Counted from the first letter of the stretch, positions 45,383 through 54,578 are shown. The stretch: 64,000 nt of DNA from Mycolicibacterium hippocampi (GCF_010723735.1 NZ_BLLB01000001.1:121398-185397); one strand, 5' to 3'. Numbers and translations: made by a program. The notes: a model not told the origin generated them from the letters alone.

Positions 45383-45672
45383 CACCCGCCGTCGGGCACG
45401 CCAGCTACAGCCCCAGCGGGTCCGACCAGGCCGGCTGCGCAAAGGCGGTGTCGAACGGCATCACCGGGCGCGGCCACACGCCGGTGACCACCCAGGTCAG
45501 CACCGGCGCCGACACCGGCCCCTGGACCGGCCGCGTCAACGCATCGACCAGCGCACTCTCACACGACGACATCAACCCAGGCTACCGGCGCGGTGCATAT
45601 CCAGAATGGAAGCGCCTGGCGGCGCTGCAGTTGATTCGCCGGCCCCTGCGGGCCCGCCGACCCACCGAATTT
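45383..45672. other. Stretch between PP-loop gene and repeat A2
   Basis: About 290 bp. An open frame reads SNGITGRGHTPVTTQVSTGADTGPWTGRV and may be a decayed cassette gene, but there is no start signal. Near 45609 a short hairpin AAGCGCC ... GGCGCT is shared with the regions upstream of copies A3 and A4. Confidence 0.35.
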
Positions 45673-45877
45673 TGCCTTTCTGGCCCTCCGATTGTGGCCG
45701 GCGATCCGCTCCGCGCAAGGCCACGGCCTCCGCTGCGCTGCGGGCCCACAGGCTCGGGGCAGCCCCCCACAAACGTTCGCTGCGCTCACCCGGGACCTGC
45801 CCCGCCCGGACCTTTGCACTCCACGGCCCTCTACCGGCCCAAATCTCCAGTGCCAGAGGGCAAAAAGAACGGGCGGC
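45673..45877 (+). repeat. Structured repeat family A, copy 2
   Basis: Nearly identical to copy 1. The outer stem is TGCCTTTCTGG (45673-45683) with CCAGAGGGCA (45853-45862), where an A-to-G change leaves a wobble pair. It precedes the DUF932 gene by about 33 bp. Confidence 0.85.
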
Positions 45878-45910
45878 CACCGCCCACTCACCTCCCGAAA
45901 GGAACCCACC

Positions 45911-46945
45911 ATGGCTCACGAACTCGATCAGACCGCAGGCAAAGTCAGCTTCGCCGACTCGCGTACCGACGCCTGGCACCAACTCGGCCAGCAGGTCGGC
46001 CACGCTATGACCGCCCGCGAGGCTCTGCACGCCGCCCACCTGGCCAACTGGAACGTCCGCAAAATGGCGCTGGTTGTCCCCCAGGAGCCGGTGATCAGCG
46101 AAACCGGTGTCACCACACCCGCCCCGCTGGCAGTGCCCGACCAGTGGGCCACCGTGCGCACCAACCCCATCACCGGAGCCCTCGACGTGCTCGGCGTGGT
46201 CGGCAACAAGTACGAGCCGATGCAAAACGAAGCATCGTGCGACCTGCTCGACGCGCTCACCGGAGAAAGCGGCGCGGTCTACGAGACCGCCGGGGCGCTA
46301 CGCGGCGGGCGCGAAACGTTCGTCACCATGAAGCTGCCCGAATCCATGGTGTTCGACGGGATTGATGGCACCAAGGACCGCACCGACTTCTACCTTGCCG
46401 CGCTGAACTCTCACGACGGGTCCAGCAAGTTCCGCTTCCTGGTGACGCCGGTGCGCATCGTGTGCGCCAACACCCAAAGCGCGGCCATCGCACGCGCGGC
46501 GGCCAGCTTCGGCATCAGCCACACCGGCGGGGCCGCCGTCGCCTTGCAGGAGGCCCGACGAGCACTCAAGTTGAGCTGGCGCTACGTCGAAGCGTTCGAG
46601 CAGGAGGCAGCCGCCCTCTACGCCGCCCCCATGGACCTCGACCAGATGCGCCGTTTCGCCGGCGAGCTCGTCGACGTCGCCGGCGCCGAGTCCAAGACCA
46701 CGGCCCGCAACCGCCGCGACACCGCCAACGCGATCGTCAAACTGTGGGTGTCCAGCCCCACCGTCGCCCCGATCGCCGGGACCCGGTGGGCGGCCTACAA
46801 CGCGGTCACCGAGTACGTCGACCACTACAGCAAGGTCCGCGCCGCAGGAGATCCGCAGTCGGTACGGGCCCTGCGCGCAGTCACCGGCGGCAGCACCGCT
46901 CAGACCCTGAAGACCAACGCCTTCCGGATGCTGCAAACCCTCTAA
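45911..46945 (+). CDS. DUF932 protein
   Basis: A 344-aa protein from ATG 45911, with AAAGGA upstream. The DUF932 signature runs TDAWHQLGQQVGHAMTAREAL, LDVLGVVGNKYEPMQNEASCDLLDAL, GGRETFVTMKLPESM, DFYLAALNSHDGSSKFRFLVTPVRIVCANT. DUF932 proteins are frequent in phages and in the leading region of conjugative plasmids, where they accompany anti-defence genes; the biochemical role is unknown. The gene has its own structured leader and its own terminator. Confidence 0.85.
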   Translation: MAHELDQTAGKVSFADSRTDAWHQLGQQVGHAMTAREALHAAHLANWNVRKMALVVPQEPVISETGVTTPAPLAVPDQWATVRTNPITGALDVLGVVGNKYEPMQNEASCDLLDALTGESGAVYETAGALRGGRETFVTMKLPESMVFDGIDGTKDRTDFYLAALNSHDGSSKFRFLVTPVRIVCANTQSAAIARAAASFGISHTGGAAVALQEARRALKLSWRYVEAFEQEAAALYAAPMDLDQMRRFAGELVDVAGAESKTTARNRRDTANAIVKLWVSSPTVAPIAGTRWAAYNAVTEYVDHYSKVRAAGDPQSVRALRAVTGGSTAQTLKTNAFRMLQTL

Positions 46946-46951
46946 CTCCCC

Positions 46952-46988
46952 GGGTGGTCTGGCCCGCCCCGCGCGGGCCAGACCACCC
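46952..46988 (+). terminator. Perfect 16-bp stem after the DUF932 gene
   Basis: GGGTGGTCTGGCCCGC with its exact mirror around a 5-nt loop, 6 bp after the stop codon. Confidence 0.8.
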
Positions 46989-47148
46989 CATCACCCACGA
47001 TCCCGAAAGGCACTGCCATGCAGGAATATCGGGCACGACGGCCACGGCTTGACCGACCCGCACCGATGCCGTCGGGGAGCTGCCCAGGCGGAAGCGCCTG
47101 CGGCGCTGCTGAACACCGGGTCCCTGCGGGCCCCGGCGCTAGTTTATT
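46989..47148. other. Remnant cassette start before repeat A3
   Basis: CGAAAGGCACTGCC precedes an ATG at 47018, like the start of an array gene, but the frame runs directly into repeat A3. A cassette gene was probably lost here. Confidence 0.35.
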
Positions 47149-47348
47149 TGCCTTCTGGCTTTCGATTATGGCCGGCGGCCCGCTGCGTGCAAGGCCACGG
47201 CCTCCGCTGCGCTCCGGGCCCAGGGGCTCGCAAATTTCTTTCGAGGCTCGCTGCGCTCGCGCGAAGAATTTTGCGCCCGGACCTTTGCACTCCACGGCCC
47301 TGATGCCGGCCCAAATCTTCAGTGCCAGAAGGCAAAAAGAACGGGCGG
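47149..47348 (+). repeat. Structured repeat family A, copy 3
   Basis: The outer stem TGCCTTCTGG (47149-47158) and CCAGAAGGCA (47325-47334) is a perfect 10-bp pair, and the inner stem is GGCCGGC with GCCGGCC. The apical part has diverged from copies 1 and 2, with a TTTCTTTCGAGG/GAAGAATTTTGC segment. Confidence 0.85.
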
Positions 47349-47389
47349 CCACCGCCCACTCACCCCATCGATGAAAGGTCACCATCACC

Positions 47390-49031
47390 ATGAGCGAGAA
47401 CACCACCACCGTCACCGACAACGACATCAACGCACAGGTCGCGGCGGCAGGCACCCTCGAACACCTCGACCCGCACACGTTGGAGCTGGAAGCCAACGTC
47501 CGCGACGACGCCGCACTCGACGCTGATTTCGTCGCCAGCATCAAAGAGCACGGCGTGCTCAACCCCATCCGCAGCGGTGCGCGGACACGACGGCGTGGTG
47601 CGGGTGCGCGCCGGACAGCGACGCACCCTGGCCGCACGCGAGGCTGGTCTGACCAGCGTCCCGGTCTACGTGCGCCCAGCCGGTGCGACCGACGACAAGG
47701 CCCAGGTGGTCGAACGGGTCTCCGAGCAGATCGTGGAGAACGACCGACGCCGCGAACTCACCGAGGCCCAGCGGGCACGCGGCATCCAGCAGATGCTCGA
47801 CGCCGGAGCCTCCGTGACCAAGGTCGCCAAGAAGCTGTCCATCGGGCGCGACACGGTCAAATCCGTGGCAACCGCCGCCGGATCACAGGCGGCGATGGAG
47901 GCACTCGACGCGGGGCAACTGTCGCTGTCAGAGGCTGCAGTGCTCAGCGAGTTCGATGACGACCCCGACGCCATCATGCGTCTGCTCGAAGTGGCCGGAA
48001 CCAACCGATTCGAGCATCGGGTCGCCGAAATCCGCCAGGACCGCGCCGCCCAACAGGCCTACCAGGAAGCTGCCGCCAGCTACACCGAGCAGGGATACAC
48101 CGTGGTCGAGGACTTCCCCGCCTACGGGGACACGACGTGTGTGGAACTGCGCTACCTGCGCACCCCCGAGGGCGAGGCTGCCACCGACGAGCATGTCACC
48201 GACCCTGCACACTGGGCGGTCTGCCTGACCGAAGTCGAAGGCTACGTCGACACCGAGACCGGCGAACCCGTCGACGCCCACGACATCGACTGGCACGCTC
48301 GATTCAGTGCCACGGTTGCCGAGGGCAAGCGCGACCCCAGCTCGGTCACCGAAGTGGTTGTGTGGGAGGCAGATTGGTTGTGCACCGACTACGCCGCCGC
48401 CGGACTGGTCTTGTGCGAAACGCTGGCTAAGCGCGTGGAAGCCCTCGCCCGCGAGGACAGCGACCACCACGCCGATGACTCCAGCGACCAGGACGCCGAA
48501 ACGCGGGAGGCCGCAGCAGCCGAAGCGGCGCGCCGCGAGCGGCGCAAGGTCATCGCGCTCAACAAGCTCGGCGAAGCCGCCCAGCAGGTGCGTCGCCAGT
48601 TCATCACCGACAAGATCCTCGCCCGCAAGACCGCCCCCAAGGGTGCGGCGATGTTCGTGGCGAGCTGCCTCACCCGCGACGTGCGCCTGATCGAGGAACA
48701 CCACGGCGGGCAGATCAGCGCCGAGATGCTCGGGGCCAGCGACTCGACAGCAGTGACGAAGATGGTGGCCGAGCTGCCCGCCACCGGCGACGGACGCGCC
48801 CAGGTGATCACCCTGGCGCTGGTGCTCGGTGCACTGGAAGCCCGTACCGGCAAGGACGCCTGGCGGGGCAGCGGCTGGGGCCACTACGTCGGAGCCGCCG
48901 AGCTGCTGCGCTTCCTGGCCGACAACGGCTACCCGCTGGCCGACATTGAGCGCGTCATCCTCGGCGAGCAAACCGTCGATGCACTCTATGACTCGCTGAC
49001 CGAGCAGTCCGAGCCCGCCGAGGACGACTAG
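47390..49031 (+). pseudogene. ParB-like nuclease-domain protein with a frameshift
   Basis: About 547 aa over two frames. ATG 47390 gives LEHLDPHTLELEANVRDDAALDADFVASIKEHGVLNP. One extra C near 47569 shifts the frame, after which AVRGHDGVVRVRAGQRRTLAAREAGLTSVPVYV, QIVENDRRRELTEAQRARGIQQML and VTKVAKKLSIGRDTVKSVATAAGS follow. This is the ParB/Srx fold with its GxRR box and HTH, plus a long C-terminal region. Such ParB-like proteins are typical of plasmid leading regions and differ from partition ParB. The shift may be an assembly error because both parts look well preserved. Confidence 0.85.
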
Positions 49032-49043
49032 CCCCCGCGTCGG

Positions 49044-49075
49044 GAGGTGGGGCCGGTCAGCGCCGGTCCCACCTC
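49044..49075 (+). terminator. Hairpin after the ParB-like gene
   Basis: GAGGTGGG ... CCCACCTC with an inner CCGG ... CCGG pair, 13 bp after the stop codon. Confidence 0.65.
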
Positions 49076-49190
49076 TCGCTCGGGACCGCCATCAGCAGGA
49101 CCATGGTCGCGCATTTCATCCACGGAATCGACATCGCCGCGACCAGTGCAGCGGAAGCGCCTGACGGCGCTACTGAATTATTTTTCTGAC

Positions 49191-49385
49191 CGCTTTCTCT
49201 TTTATCAATTGTGGCCGGCGGCCCGCTCCGCGCAAGGCCACGGATACGGCCTAACGGCCCGGAAACTTTTCCACGAATCCGCTCGCAAAAGACGCTCACG
49301 GGGAAAACTTTCCGTCCGGACCTGTGCACTGCGCTGGGCCCTACGCCGGCCATGACATTGATGCGAGAAAACGCCAAAGAACAGG
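49191..49385 (+). repeat. Structured repeat family A, copy 4 (divergent)
   Basis: The inner stem TGGCCGGCG (49212-49220) pairs with CGCCGGCCA (49344-49352). Outside it ATCAAT pairs with ATTGAT and TTTCTC pairs with GAGAAA. The outer arms differ from copies 1-3 on both sides yet remain complementary. Confidence 0.75.
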
Positions 49386-49553
49386 CAGCACCAAAGCCGA
49401 ACAGGAGTGTGCGAAAGCATGTTACGACCGATTCGAGGGTCCGATACCGGCCAGAGCCATACCGGCGGAACGGGTTGCCTTCAGCGTAATTACGCGCTGG
49501 TTTTCGCCCGGTCAAAAAAGGTCACAGCTTACCCACAAATAGCCAGATAAATG

Positions 49554-49583
49554 TTGCCTGACACGCCGAAATGCCGATATAAT
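49554..49583 (+). promoter_or_regulatory. Sigma-A type promoter for the redoxin gene
   Basis: TTGCCT (49554-49559), an 18-bp spacer, and a consensus TATAAT (49578-49583) in an AT-rich stretch, about 45 bp before the gene at 49629. Confidence 0.75.
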
Positions 49584-49628
49584 CGAAATAGATAACAGCA
49601 ATTCGTGACAACCCTTAAGGAGTGAGAA

Positions 49629-49874
49629 ATGACCGCCATCACCGTCTACACAAAGCCCGCCTGTGTGCAATGCAACGCGACCTTCCGGGCATTGGACAAA
49701 GCAGGTGTGGATTACGCGAAAGTCGACATCACCGTCGACAGCGACGCCCGCGACTACGTGATGGGACTGGGCTACCTGCAGGCCCCCGTCGTGGTGGCCG
49801 GCGGACAGCACTGGTCCGGTTTCCGGCCCGACCGCATAGCTGAGGTCAGCAAAGCCCACCCGCTGAGCGCCTGA
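49629..49874 (+). CDS. nrdH: NrdH-type glutaredoxin
   Basis: An 81-aa protein with the redox motif CVQC in VYTKPACVQCNATFRALDKAGVDY and the tail VVVAGGQHWSGFRPDRI of NrdH redoxins. These small proteins deliver electrons to class Ib ribonucleotide reductase, with thioredoxin reductase as donor. No reductase genes are nearby; solitary copies are frequent on mycobacteriophages and plasmids and could support nucleotide supply after DNA entry. It has a strong AAGGAG site and its own near-consensus promoter. Confidence 0.92.
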   Translation: MTAITVYTKPACVQCNATFRALDKAGVDYAKVDITVDSDARDYVMGLGYLQAPVVVAGGQHWSGFRPDRIAEVSKAHPLSA

Positions 49875-49903
49875 TCACCTTTGACCACGACAGGAGACCC
49901 ACG

Positions 49904-50542
49904 ATGTACCAGCTATCCATCGACCACCAAGGCCGGTCGGTCACCACCACCGACCACCCCGACCGCGACGACGCTCACCGCAGCCTCATCAACTACGTCA
50001 TCGGCGCCGACTACTACCTGCGCCCGCTGCCCACGCACCCCGACACCACCCGCTACGAACTGCTCGCCCTGGCCGAACCCGACAGCCGCGCCACCAGGCC
50101 GCACCACACGGGACACGCCACCATCGCCCCGGCCGGTCACGAAGCCAGCGAGACCGCCACCTACCACGCCGCCGTCGCCGCGCAGCGATGGATCACCGAC
50201 CACCACGACACCTGGCACCACGGGTCCGACACCGACCCCGGAGCGCGCTACCCGCTGGCGGTCCTCACCGCCGCCCGCGCCGAAGGCCACTGCTGGTTCA
50301 CCGCTGGCACACTCTGGCGCGAAGCCGCACAGCTGGCCGGAGTCGAGCTGCCCACCGCACCCGATCAGCATGTCCTGGAGACACTGCGCCATCACGCCCT
50401 GAGCCAGGCCGGTACTCACCCCAGCCCCGCCGAGCTGGCCGCCGCCGTGCACGCCGCTTTGCCCACCGCCACCACCACCGACCAAGCCAGCGCCCTGACC
50501 TGGTGGTATGCCCTGCTGATCTGGGGGGCCACCGCATCATGA
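49904..50542 (+). CDS. Hypothetical array protein
   Basis: A 212-aa protein with ATG 49904 behind CAGGAGA. YQLSIDHQGRSVTTTDHPDRDDAHRSLINYVIGADYYL begins a small alpha/beta domain, and the C-terminal half (RAEGHCWFTAGTLWREAAQLAGVELPT, then SALTWWYALLIWG) is helical. It is the first of three genes with overlapping starts and stops. No family is recognised. Confidence 0.65.
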   Translation: MYQLSIDHQGRSVTTTDHPDRDDAHRSLINYVIGADYYLRPLPTHPDTTRYELLALAEPDSRATRPHHTGHATIAPAGHEASETATYHAAVAAQRWITDHHDTWHHGSDTDPGARYPLAVLTAARAEGHCWFTAGTLWREAAQLAGVELPTAPDQHVLETLRHHALSQAGTHPSPAELAAAVHAALPTATTTDQASALTWWYALLIWGATAS

Positions 50543-51159
50543 CCGCCGCGCACCGCGCCCCACTGCACGTCGTCCCCGACAACGACACCGACCGGGCGGC
50601 CGCCGAAGACTTCGAGCTCAGCGCCGAACCGAGCGGCGAAACCATCGCCGCACGCTGGGAGCCGGAAAATCAGCTCCTCGGAGGCCTGCTGTGGATGCCC
50701 TACACCCGAGCGCGCACGTTCTGCGACCTCATCCCCGACATCGCCATCTGGCGGCCCATGAACCGCTGGGTCTACGAGATCATCCGCCGCGTCACCGACG
50801 CCCGCCGCGACCCCGATCCGGTCACCGTATTGGCCTACGGTCGCCAACACGCCGCCACCCAGTCGCTGGACCCCACTCGCCCCCCGACCGCCGGCCAACA
50901 CCACCGACTGGCCCTGCATCTGGCCGACCTCTACACCCACACCGTCAGCGCCGCCGCAGCAGCCAACCACGCGCGCGACGTGCTCGACGAGGCGTACCGC
51001 CGTGCGGTGCGCGAACACGGAATCCGCATGCAGCAGATGGCCGACAGTGGCGCCGACCGTGCCGACCTCACCACCCACATCAGCACCGCCCGCGACGACC
51101 TCGCCGAACTGTGGCGACGCGCCGAAGCGGCCGCCCAGCCCGGATGGGACCAGCCGTGA
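50539..51159 (+). CDS. DnaB N-terminal-domain-like protein
   Basis: A 206-aa protein whose ATG overlaps the previous stop (ATGA). PENQLLGGLLWMPYTRARTF then IPDIAIWRPMNRWVYEIIRRVTDARRDPDPVTVLAYGRQ follows the pattern of the DnaB helicase N-terminal domain, which mediates hexamer assembly and primase contact. The ATPase domain is absent. The rest is helical. A free N-domain could interact with host replisome helicase (inference). Confidence 0.65.
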   Translation: MTAAHRAPLHVVPDNDTDRAAAEDFELSAEPSGETIAARWEPENQLLGGLLWMPYTRARTFCDLIPDIAIWRPMNRWVYEIIRRVTDARRDPDPVTVLAYGRQHAATQSLDPTRPPTAGQHHRLALHLADLYTHTVSAAAAANHARDVLDEAYRRAVREHGIRMQQMADSGADRADLTTHISTARDDLAELWRRAEAAAQPGWDQP

Positions 51160-51350
51160 TGAGCCCCGGCCGTACCTCCACCCCGGTCAGCGTCGATCTG
51201 CGCATCGCCGCCCGCGCTGGCCAAGCGGTCCAATCCTGCGCCGCCCAGGACCACGGCCAATCCGCCCGCACCGCGCACGCCTGGATCGACACCCTGCACA
51301 ACCGCGCCCGCCGCGCTGCCGAGCGGCAACGCACGCGGTCGCAGCGCTGA
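51159..51350 (+). CDS. Small basic protein
   Basis: A 63-aa protein whose ATG overlaps the previous stop (TGATG). PVSVDLRIAARAGQAVQSCAAQDHGQSARTAHAWIDTLHNRARRAAERQRTRSQR is helical and strongly basic at the C-terminus, possibly nucleic-acid binding. No family is recognised. Confidence 0.5.
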   Translation: MSPGRTSTPVSVDLRIAARAGQAVQSCAAQDHGQSARTAHAWIDTLHNRARRAAERQRTRSQR

Positions 51351-51429
51351 GCCTGCGCCCGAACCTGGGTTGTCAGCGGTCGCGCCCACAATGATTCGCA
51401 GCACCCCACCAGGAAGAAAGGGACTCGCG

Positions 51430-52101
51430 ATGCGGCCCACCCGAGCAGCAACACTGACCGCCCTCGCCGGGGCCCTCATCCCCATCACCAGCCTGTTCGC
51501 ACCCGCGCTCAGTCATGCCGGCGCCTACACCGTGGCCGCCGGCGACGAGATCGCCGTGCACTCGAACACCGGGTCCACCACCTGCACGCTGGGCTACACC
51601 TACACCGCCGGGGCCACCACCTATGGGGTCACCGCCGGCCACTGCACTCGAGGTGGCGGCTCCGCAGTATCCGACCACGACAGCGGGGCCACCGGCGCCG
51701 TCGCCGTCGCCGTCAACGACCCCGATCCGCTTTTCGACGACTTCGCGCTGATCAACTTCGGCACCAGCCGATCGGTGTCCACGATCAACGGCATGCCTGT
51801 CAGCGGCATGGGTGTTCCAGATCCCGCAATCACCGTGTGTCGCAGCGGAATCCGCACCAAGACCGTCTGTGGACAGCTCGACGGGCGGCTACTCGGCTAC
51901 CAATACAGCGTGACCGGGATGCCCGAAAGCATCCCCGGCGACTCCGGAGCGCCCGTGTGGCAGCCCGCCAGCGACGGCACCGCCACCATCGTCGGTATCT
52001 GGCTAGGCGAGCACCACACCCACAGCGGCACCCGCACCGGCCGCTTCACCAGCCTGACCGAATCGCTGACCGATCTGGTCGTCGCCGGCCTGCAGCGCTG
52101 A
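51430..52101 (+). CDS. Secreted trypsin-like (S1) serine protease
   Basis: A 223-aa protein from ATG 51430 behind AAAGGGA. An N-terminal signal peptide (LTALAGALIPITSLFAPALSHA) precedes a chymotrypsin-fold domain with catalytic His in GVTAGHCTRG, Asp in FDDFALINFG and Ser in PGDSGAPVWQP. It is short for the family, like actinobacterial alpha-lytic-type enzymes without a pro-region. The substrate is unknown. It is odd among otherwise cytosolic array genes and could act on the surface of the host or recipient. Confidence 0.85.
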   Translation: MRPTRAATLTALAGALIPITSLFAPALSHAGAYTVAAGDEIAVHSNTGSTTCTLGYTYTAGATTYGVTAGHCTRGGGSAVSDHDSGATGAVAVAVNDPDPLFDDFALINFGTSRSVSTINGMPVSGMGVPDPAITVCRSGIRTKTVCGQLDGRLLGYQYSVTGMPESIPGDSGAPVWQPASDGTATIVGIWLGEHHTHSGTRTGRFTSLTESLTDLVVAGLQR

Positions 52102-52340
52102 CCCCGGGAGCGGGCCGGTGCCCGTGCACTGAGAAAAGCCGGCGCGCAGCGCCGCCCACATCTATCCACCAAACCCGCGCGCTGGGCTGAGAAACAACCC
52201 CGGTCCATTCTCGCCACGGTGCCGATTGCGCGAAATACCGCCTCGCAGAACCCGTTCGGGGTGAAGGCACTTATAGTGCCAGCCACAGACGGCCCGTCAC
52301 CTCGCCCGCGCCCCACCTGTCAAGCGGCGCCCGGAGGCGC
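52102..52340. other. Spacer after the protease gene
   Basis: About 240 bp without a gene, leading into repeat copy B1. No clear terminator is seen directly after the stop. Confidence 0.35.
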
Positions 52341-52643
52341 CGATGCCCGCCTGCGGCGGGCGTGGGTTTGGGTAGCTGCTCACCTTTAACCGTTCAGCTG
52401 GGTCGCCCAGTGTGACCGACGAGGCCCCGTCACGCGCAACCCACACCCGCGCCGAACTGCGCAGGCCGAGTGACCTTTTCGGCCCAACGCCAGCTCGCCA
52501 GGGCGCTGCGCGCCGGCTCGCGCGGGCCGAAAACCCTGCTCCGCTCGTCACGGCCTCTTCGGGGTTGCGCGCGCCACCCCGCCGGTCCCCCGCACCCCCA
52601 GCGCTAACCGGCGCACCCACCCCGTACACGAACGGAGAACACC
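52341..52643 (+). repeat. Structured repeat family B, copy 1
   Basis: Starts with the hairpin GCCCGC-CTGCG-GCGGGC. The main stem is CGCGCAACC with GGTTGCGCG, and the apical stem TTTTCGGCCC with GGGCCGAAAA. It ends with ACGAACGGAGAACACC directly before ATG 52644. Subtype I. Confidence 0.88.
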
Positions 52644-53183
52644 ATGACCAAGATCGCCATCCCCGAGTCGCACATCGGCATCCCCGCCGGAGCGATCTCC
52701 CAGGCCTACGTACGACTGCGCGGCGCCCAACAGCCCGACATCAGCGTCCATCACGCCCACACCGACATCGCCCGCGTCACCCTCACCTGGGGACGCATCC
52801 TGTTCACCTTCTTCAACACCCAAGCAGCCCAGGGCGTGCTGGAAGCCTTCGGAGCCGCCCGCCAGGCGCTGGCCGGGCTCCCCGACAACCTCGCCCCGCG
52901 CGACCAACAGCCCTACGACGGGCCCGCCATCGGCGTCGACTGGACCCGACGCCCGCCCTACGCCGTCACCCGCCGCGAAGCCCTCACCCCCGACAAGCGA
53001 CGCACCATCCGCTGGGTCGAGGTCTACATGCGGCCCGTGACATTCCAGATCGTCGACCTCGCCGCCTACCGCAGCGCTGTCGAAGTCCTCCAACTCGCCC
53101 ACAAAACAGCCGCCGCCGTCTGCCTCGACGGAGACCAACACCGCTTCGATCCCACCGACGCCAGCTACCGCCCGACCCGGTGA
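52644..53183 (+). CDS. Hypothetical array protein
   Basis: A 179-aa protein starting 4 bp after the conserved GGAGAACACC tail of copy B1. DIARVTLTWGRILFTFFNTQAAQGVLEAFGAARQALAGL and RTIRWVEVYMRPVTFQIVDLAAYRSAVEVL show alternating strands and helices. No motif or family is recognised. It ends in its own hairpin terminator. Confidence 0.65.
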   Translation: MTKIAIPESHIGIPAGAISQAYVRLRGAQQPDISVHHAHTDIARVTLTWGRILFTFFNTQAAQGVLEAFGAARQALAGLPDNLAPRDQQPYDGPAIGVDWTRRPPYAVTRREALTPDKRRTIRWVEVYMRPVTFQIVDLAAYRSAVEVLQLAHKTAAAVCLDGDQHRFDPTDASYRPTR

Positions 53184-53189
53184 TCCACA

Positions 53190-53225
53190 GGGGCCGCACT
53201 TATCCACAACCGGGAGTGCGGCCCC
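53190..53225 (+). terminator. Hairpin after the 179-aa gene
   Basis: GGGGCCGCACT with its exact mirror, an 11-bp perfect stem with a 14-nt loop, 6 bp after the stop. Confidence 0.7.
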
Positions 53226-53260
53226 TCCCGCCACCGCCTCCTGGCGGCGATCATCGGAAC

Positions 53261-53548
53261 ATGACCATCACCTGGGCAGTGACCAGCAGCGGCCACCGCA
53301 GCGAGCAGACCATCATCGGTCTCGGCGACAACCCCGCCCACGCACGCATCCGGCTCACGGCCGCCACCGCGGCCCTGATCGCCCGCGCCGGCGATGACGA
53401 ATGGCCGCGCTACACACTGCACCTCGGAGCCGACATCGCCGCCATCATCCAGACCGGCCATGCCGTCGACGGCAGCCCCGACCACACCGGCACCGCCGAG
53501 CTCCTCGCCTGCCTGCACCACGACAGCCCCCATCCCTTCACGCCGTAA
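53261..53548 (+). CDS. Small hypothetical array protein
   Basis: A 95-aa protein from ATG 53261. ITWAVTSSGHRSEQTIIGLGDNPAHARIRLTAATAALIA then YTLHLGADIAAIIQTGHAV shows a strand-helix-strand pattern. No repeat leader of its own; it follows the 179-aa gene by 77 bp. No family is recognised. Confidence 0.55.
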   Translation: MTITWAVTSSGHRSEQTIIGLGDNPAHARIRLTAATAALIARAGDDEWPRYTLHLGADIAAIIQTGHAVDGSPDHTGTAELLACLHHDSPHPFTP

Positions 53549-53611
53549 CCCCCGCACACCACACCGGCGCGGTGCGGTGTCTTCGCCGTGCGCGGTCGCC
53601 GGGGCACTAGG

Positions 53612-53923
53612 TGCGACCGGCGGAGGCCCGCCTGCGGCGGGCGTGGTCCGTAGCCCCTCACCTTTAACCGTTCAGCTGGGTCGCCCAGTGTGACCGACGA
53701 GGCCCCGTCACGCGCAACCCACACCCGCGCCGAACTGCGCAGGCCGAGTGACCTTTTCGGCCCAACGCCAGCTCGCCAGGGCGCTGCGCGCCGGGCTCGC
53801 GCGGGCCGAAAACCCTGCTCCGCTCGTCACGGCCTCTTCGAGGTTGCGCGCGCCACCCCGCCGGTCCCCCGCAACCCCAGCGCTAACCGGCGCACCCAAC
53901 CCGTACACGAACGGAGAACAACC
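53612..53923 (+). repeat. Structured repeat family B, copy 2
   Basis: Subtype I with the extended 5' part GGTCGCC ... GTGCGACC. Same stems as copy 1, with one extra G in the apical loop region. Directly precedes ATG 53924. Confidence 0.88.
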
Positions 53924-54499
53924 ATGACCACCCACACCGACCTCCTCGCCGGCGGCCGCCACACCTACTGGCTGGGCGAACGCCTCGCCGCCATCGCCAC
54001 CGACCTGCTCTACTTCGTCGAACCCGGCCACGAGGAACTGCACCCCGACGGCATCCCCGACGGGCTGACCATCACCGCCCACCGCCGCAACCACACCTGG
54101 GGCTCCACCGCCCAGGTCTGGGCCCGAGACCCCCAGGCAGTCCTGCAGGCCAGCGCCGAATCCAGCGCCGCACACCCCGACCTCGGCCGCTCCATCTCCG
54201 CACGCACCCGCCACTTCCGCGGCGGCGGCCTGCTCTGGACCCACACCGCACCTGTCGTCACCGATGAACCGATCAACCCGCTGGACCCCTGGAGCTACGC
54301 CGCTGTTGGCCGCCACCTCTACCAGCTGCGCCCCGAATACCGCCTCGACGGCGCACCCCTATGGCAGCTCCGCACCGACGACCTCGACACCGAACATCCC
54401 CGCTTCGCCGGCATCGACTCCGCCACCACCCACATCGCCGAGTTCCTCGAACCCGCACCCGCACCGTCCCGGCGGCGCCGCGGCACCCGCAGCGCCTGA
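53924..54499 (+). CDS. Hypothetical array protein
   Basis: A 191-aa protein. YWLGERLAAIATDLLYFVEPGHEELHPDGIPDGLTITAHRRNHTWGSTAQVWARDPQAVLQA has mixed alpha/beta character, and PLDPWSYAAVGRHLYQLRPEYRLDG follows. The tail is basic (PSRRRRGTRSA). No family is recognised. The frame is also open through the upstream repeat, but that part is not conserved as protein. Confidence 0.6.
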   Translation: MTTHTDLLAGGRHTYWLGERLAAIATDLLYFVEPGHEELHPDGIPDGLTITAHRRNHTWGSTAQVWARDPQAVLQASAESSAAHPDLGRSISARTRHFRGGGLLWTHTAPVVTDEPINPLDPWSYAAVGRHLYQLRPEYRLDGAPLWQLRTDDLDTEHPRFAGIDSATTHIAEFLEPAPAPSRRRRGTRSA

Positions 54500-54511
54500 C
54501 ATCCACACCAC

Positions 54512-54544
54512 GCCGGCGGCCGCCAACCCACCGCGGCCGCCGGC
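54512..54544 (+). terminator. Perfect 12-bp stem after the 191-aa gene
   Basis: GCCGGCGGCCGC with its exact mirror around a 9-nt loop. Confidence 0.7.
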
Positions 54545-54578
54545 ACCTCCCCTCCCACACCACCGAAAGGACCCCACA

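Noticed and set aside
43956..45877. Long frames crossing family A repeats on both strands
   Set aside because: They exist because of high GC; the same repeat gives identical peptides before unrelated genes, and none has a start signal.
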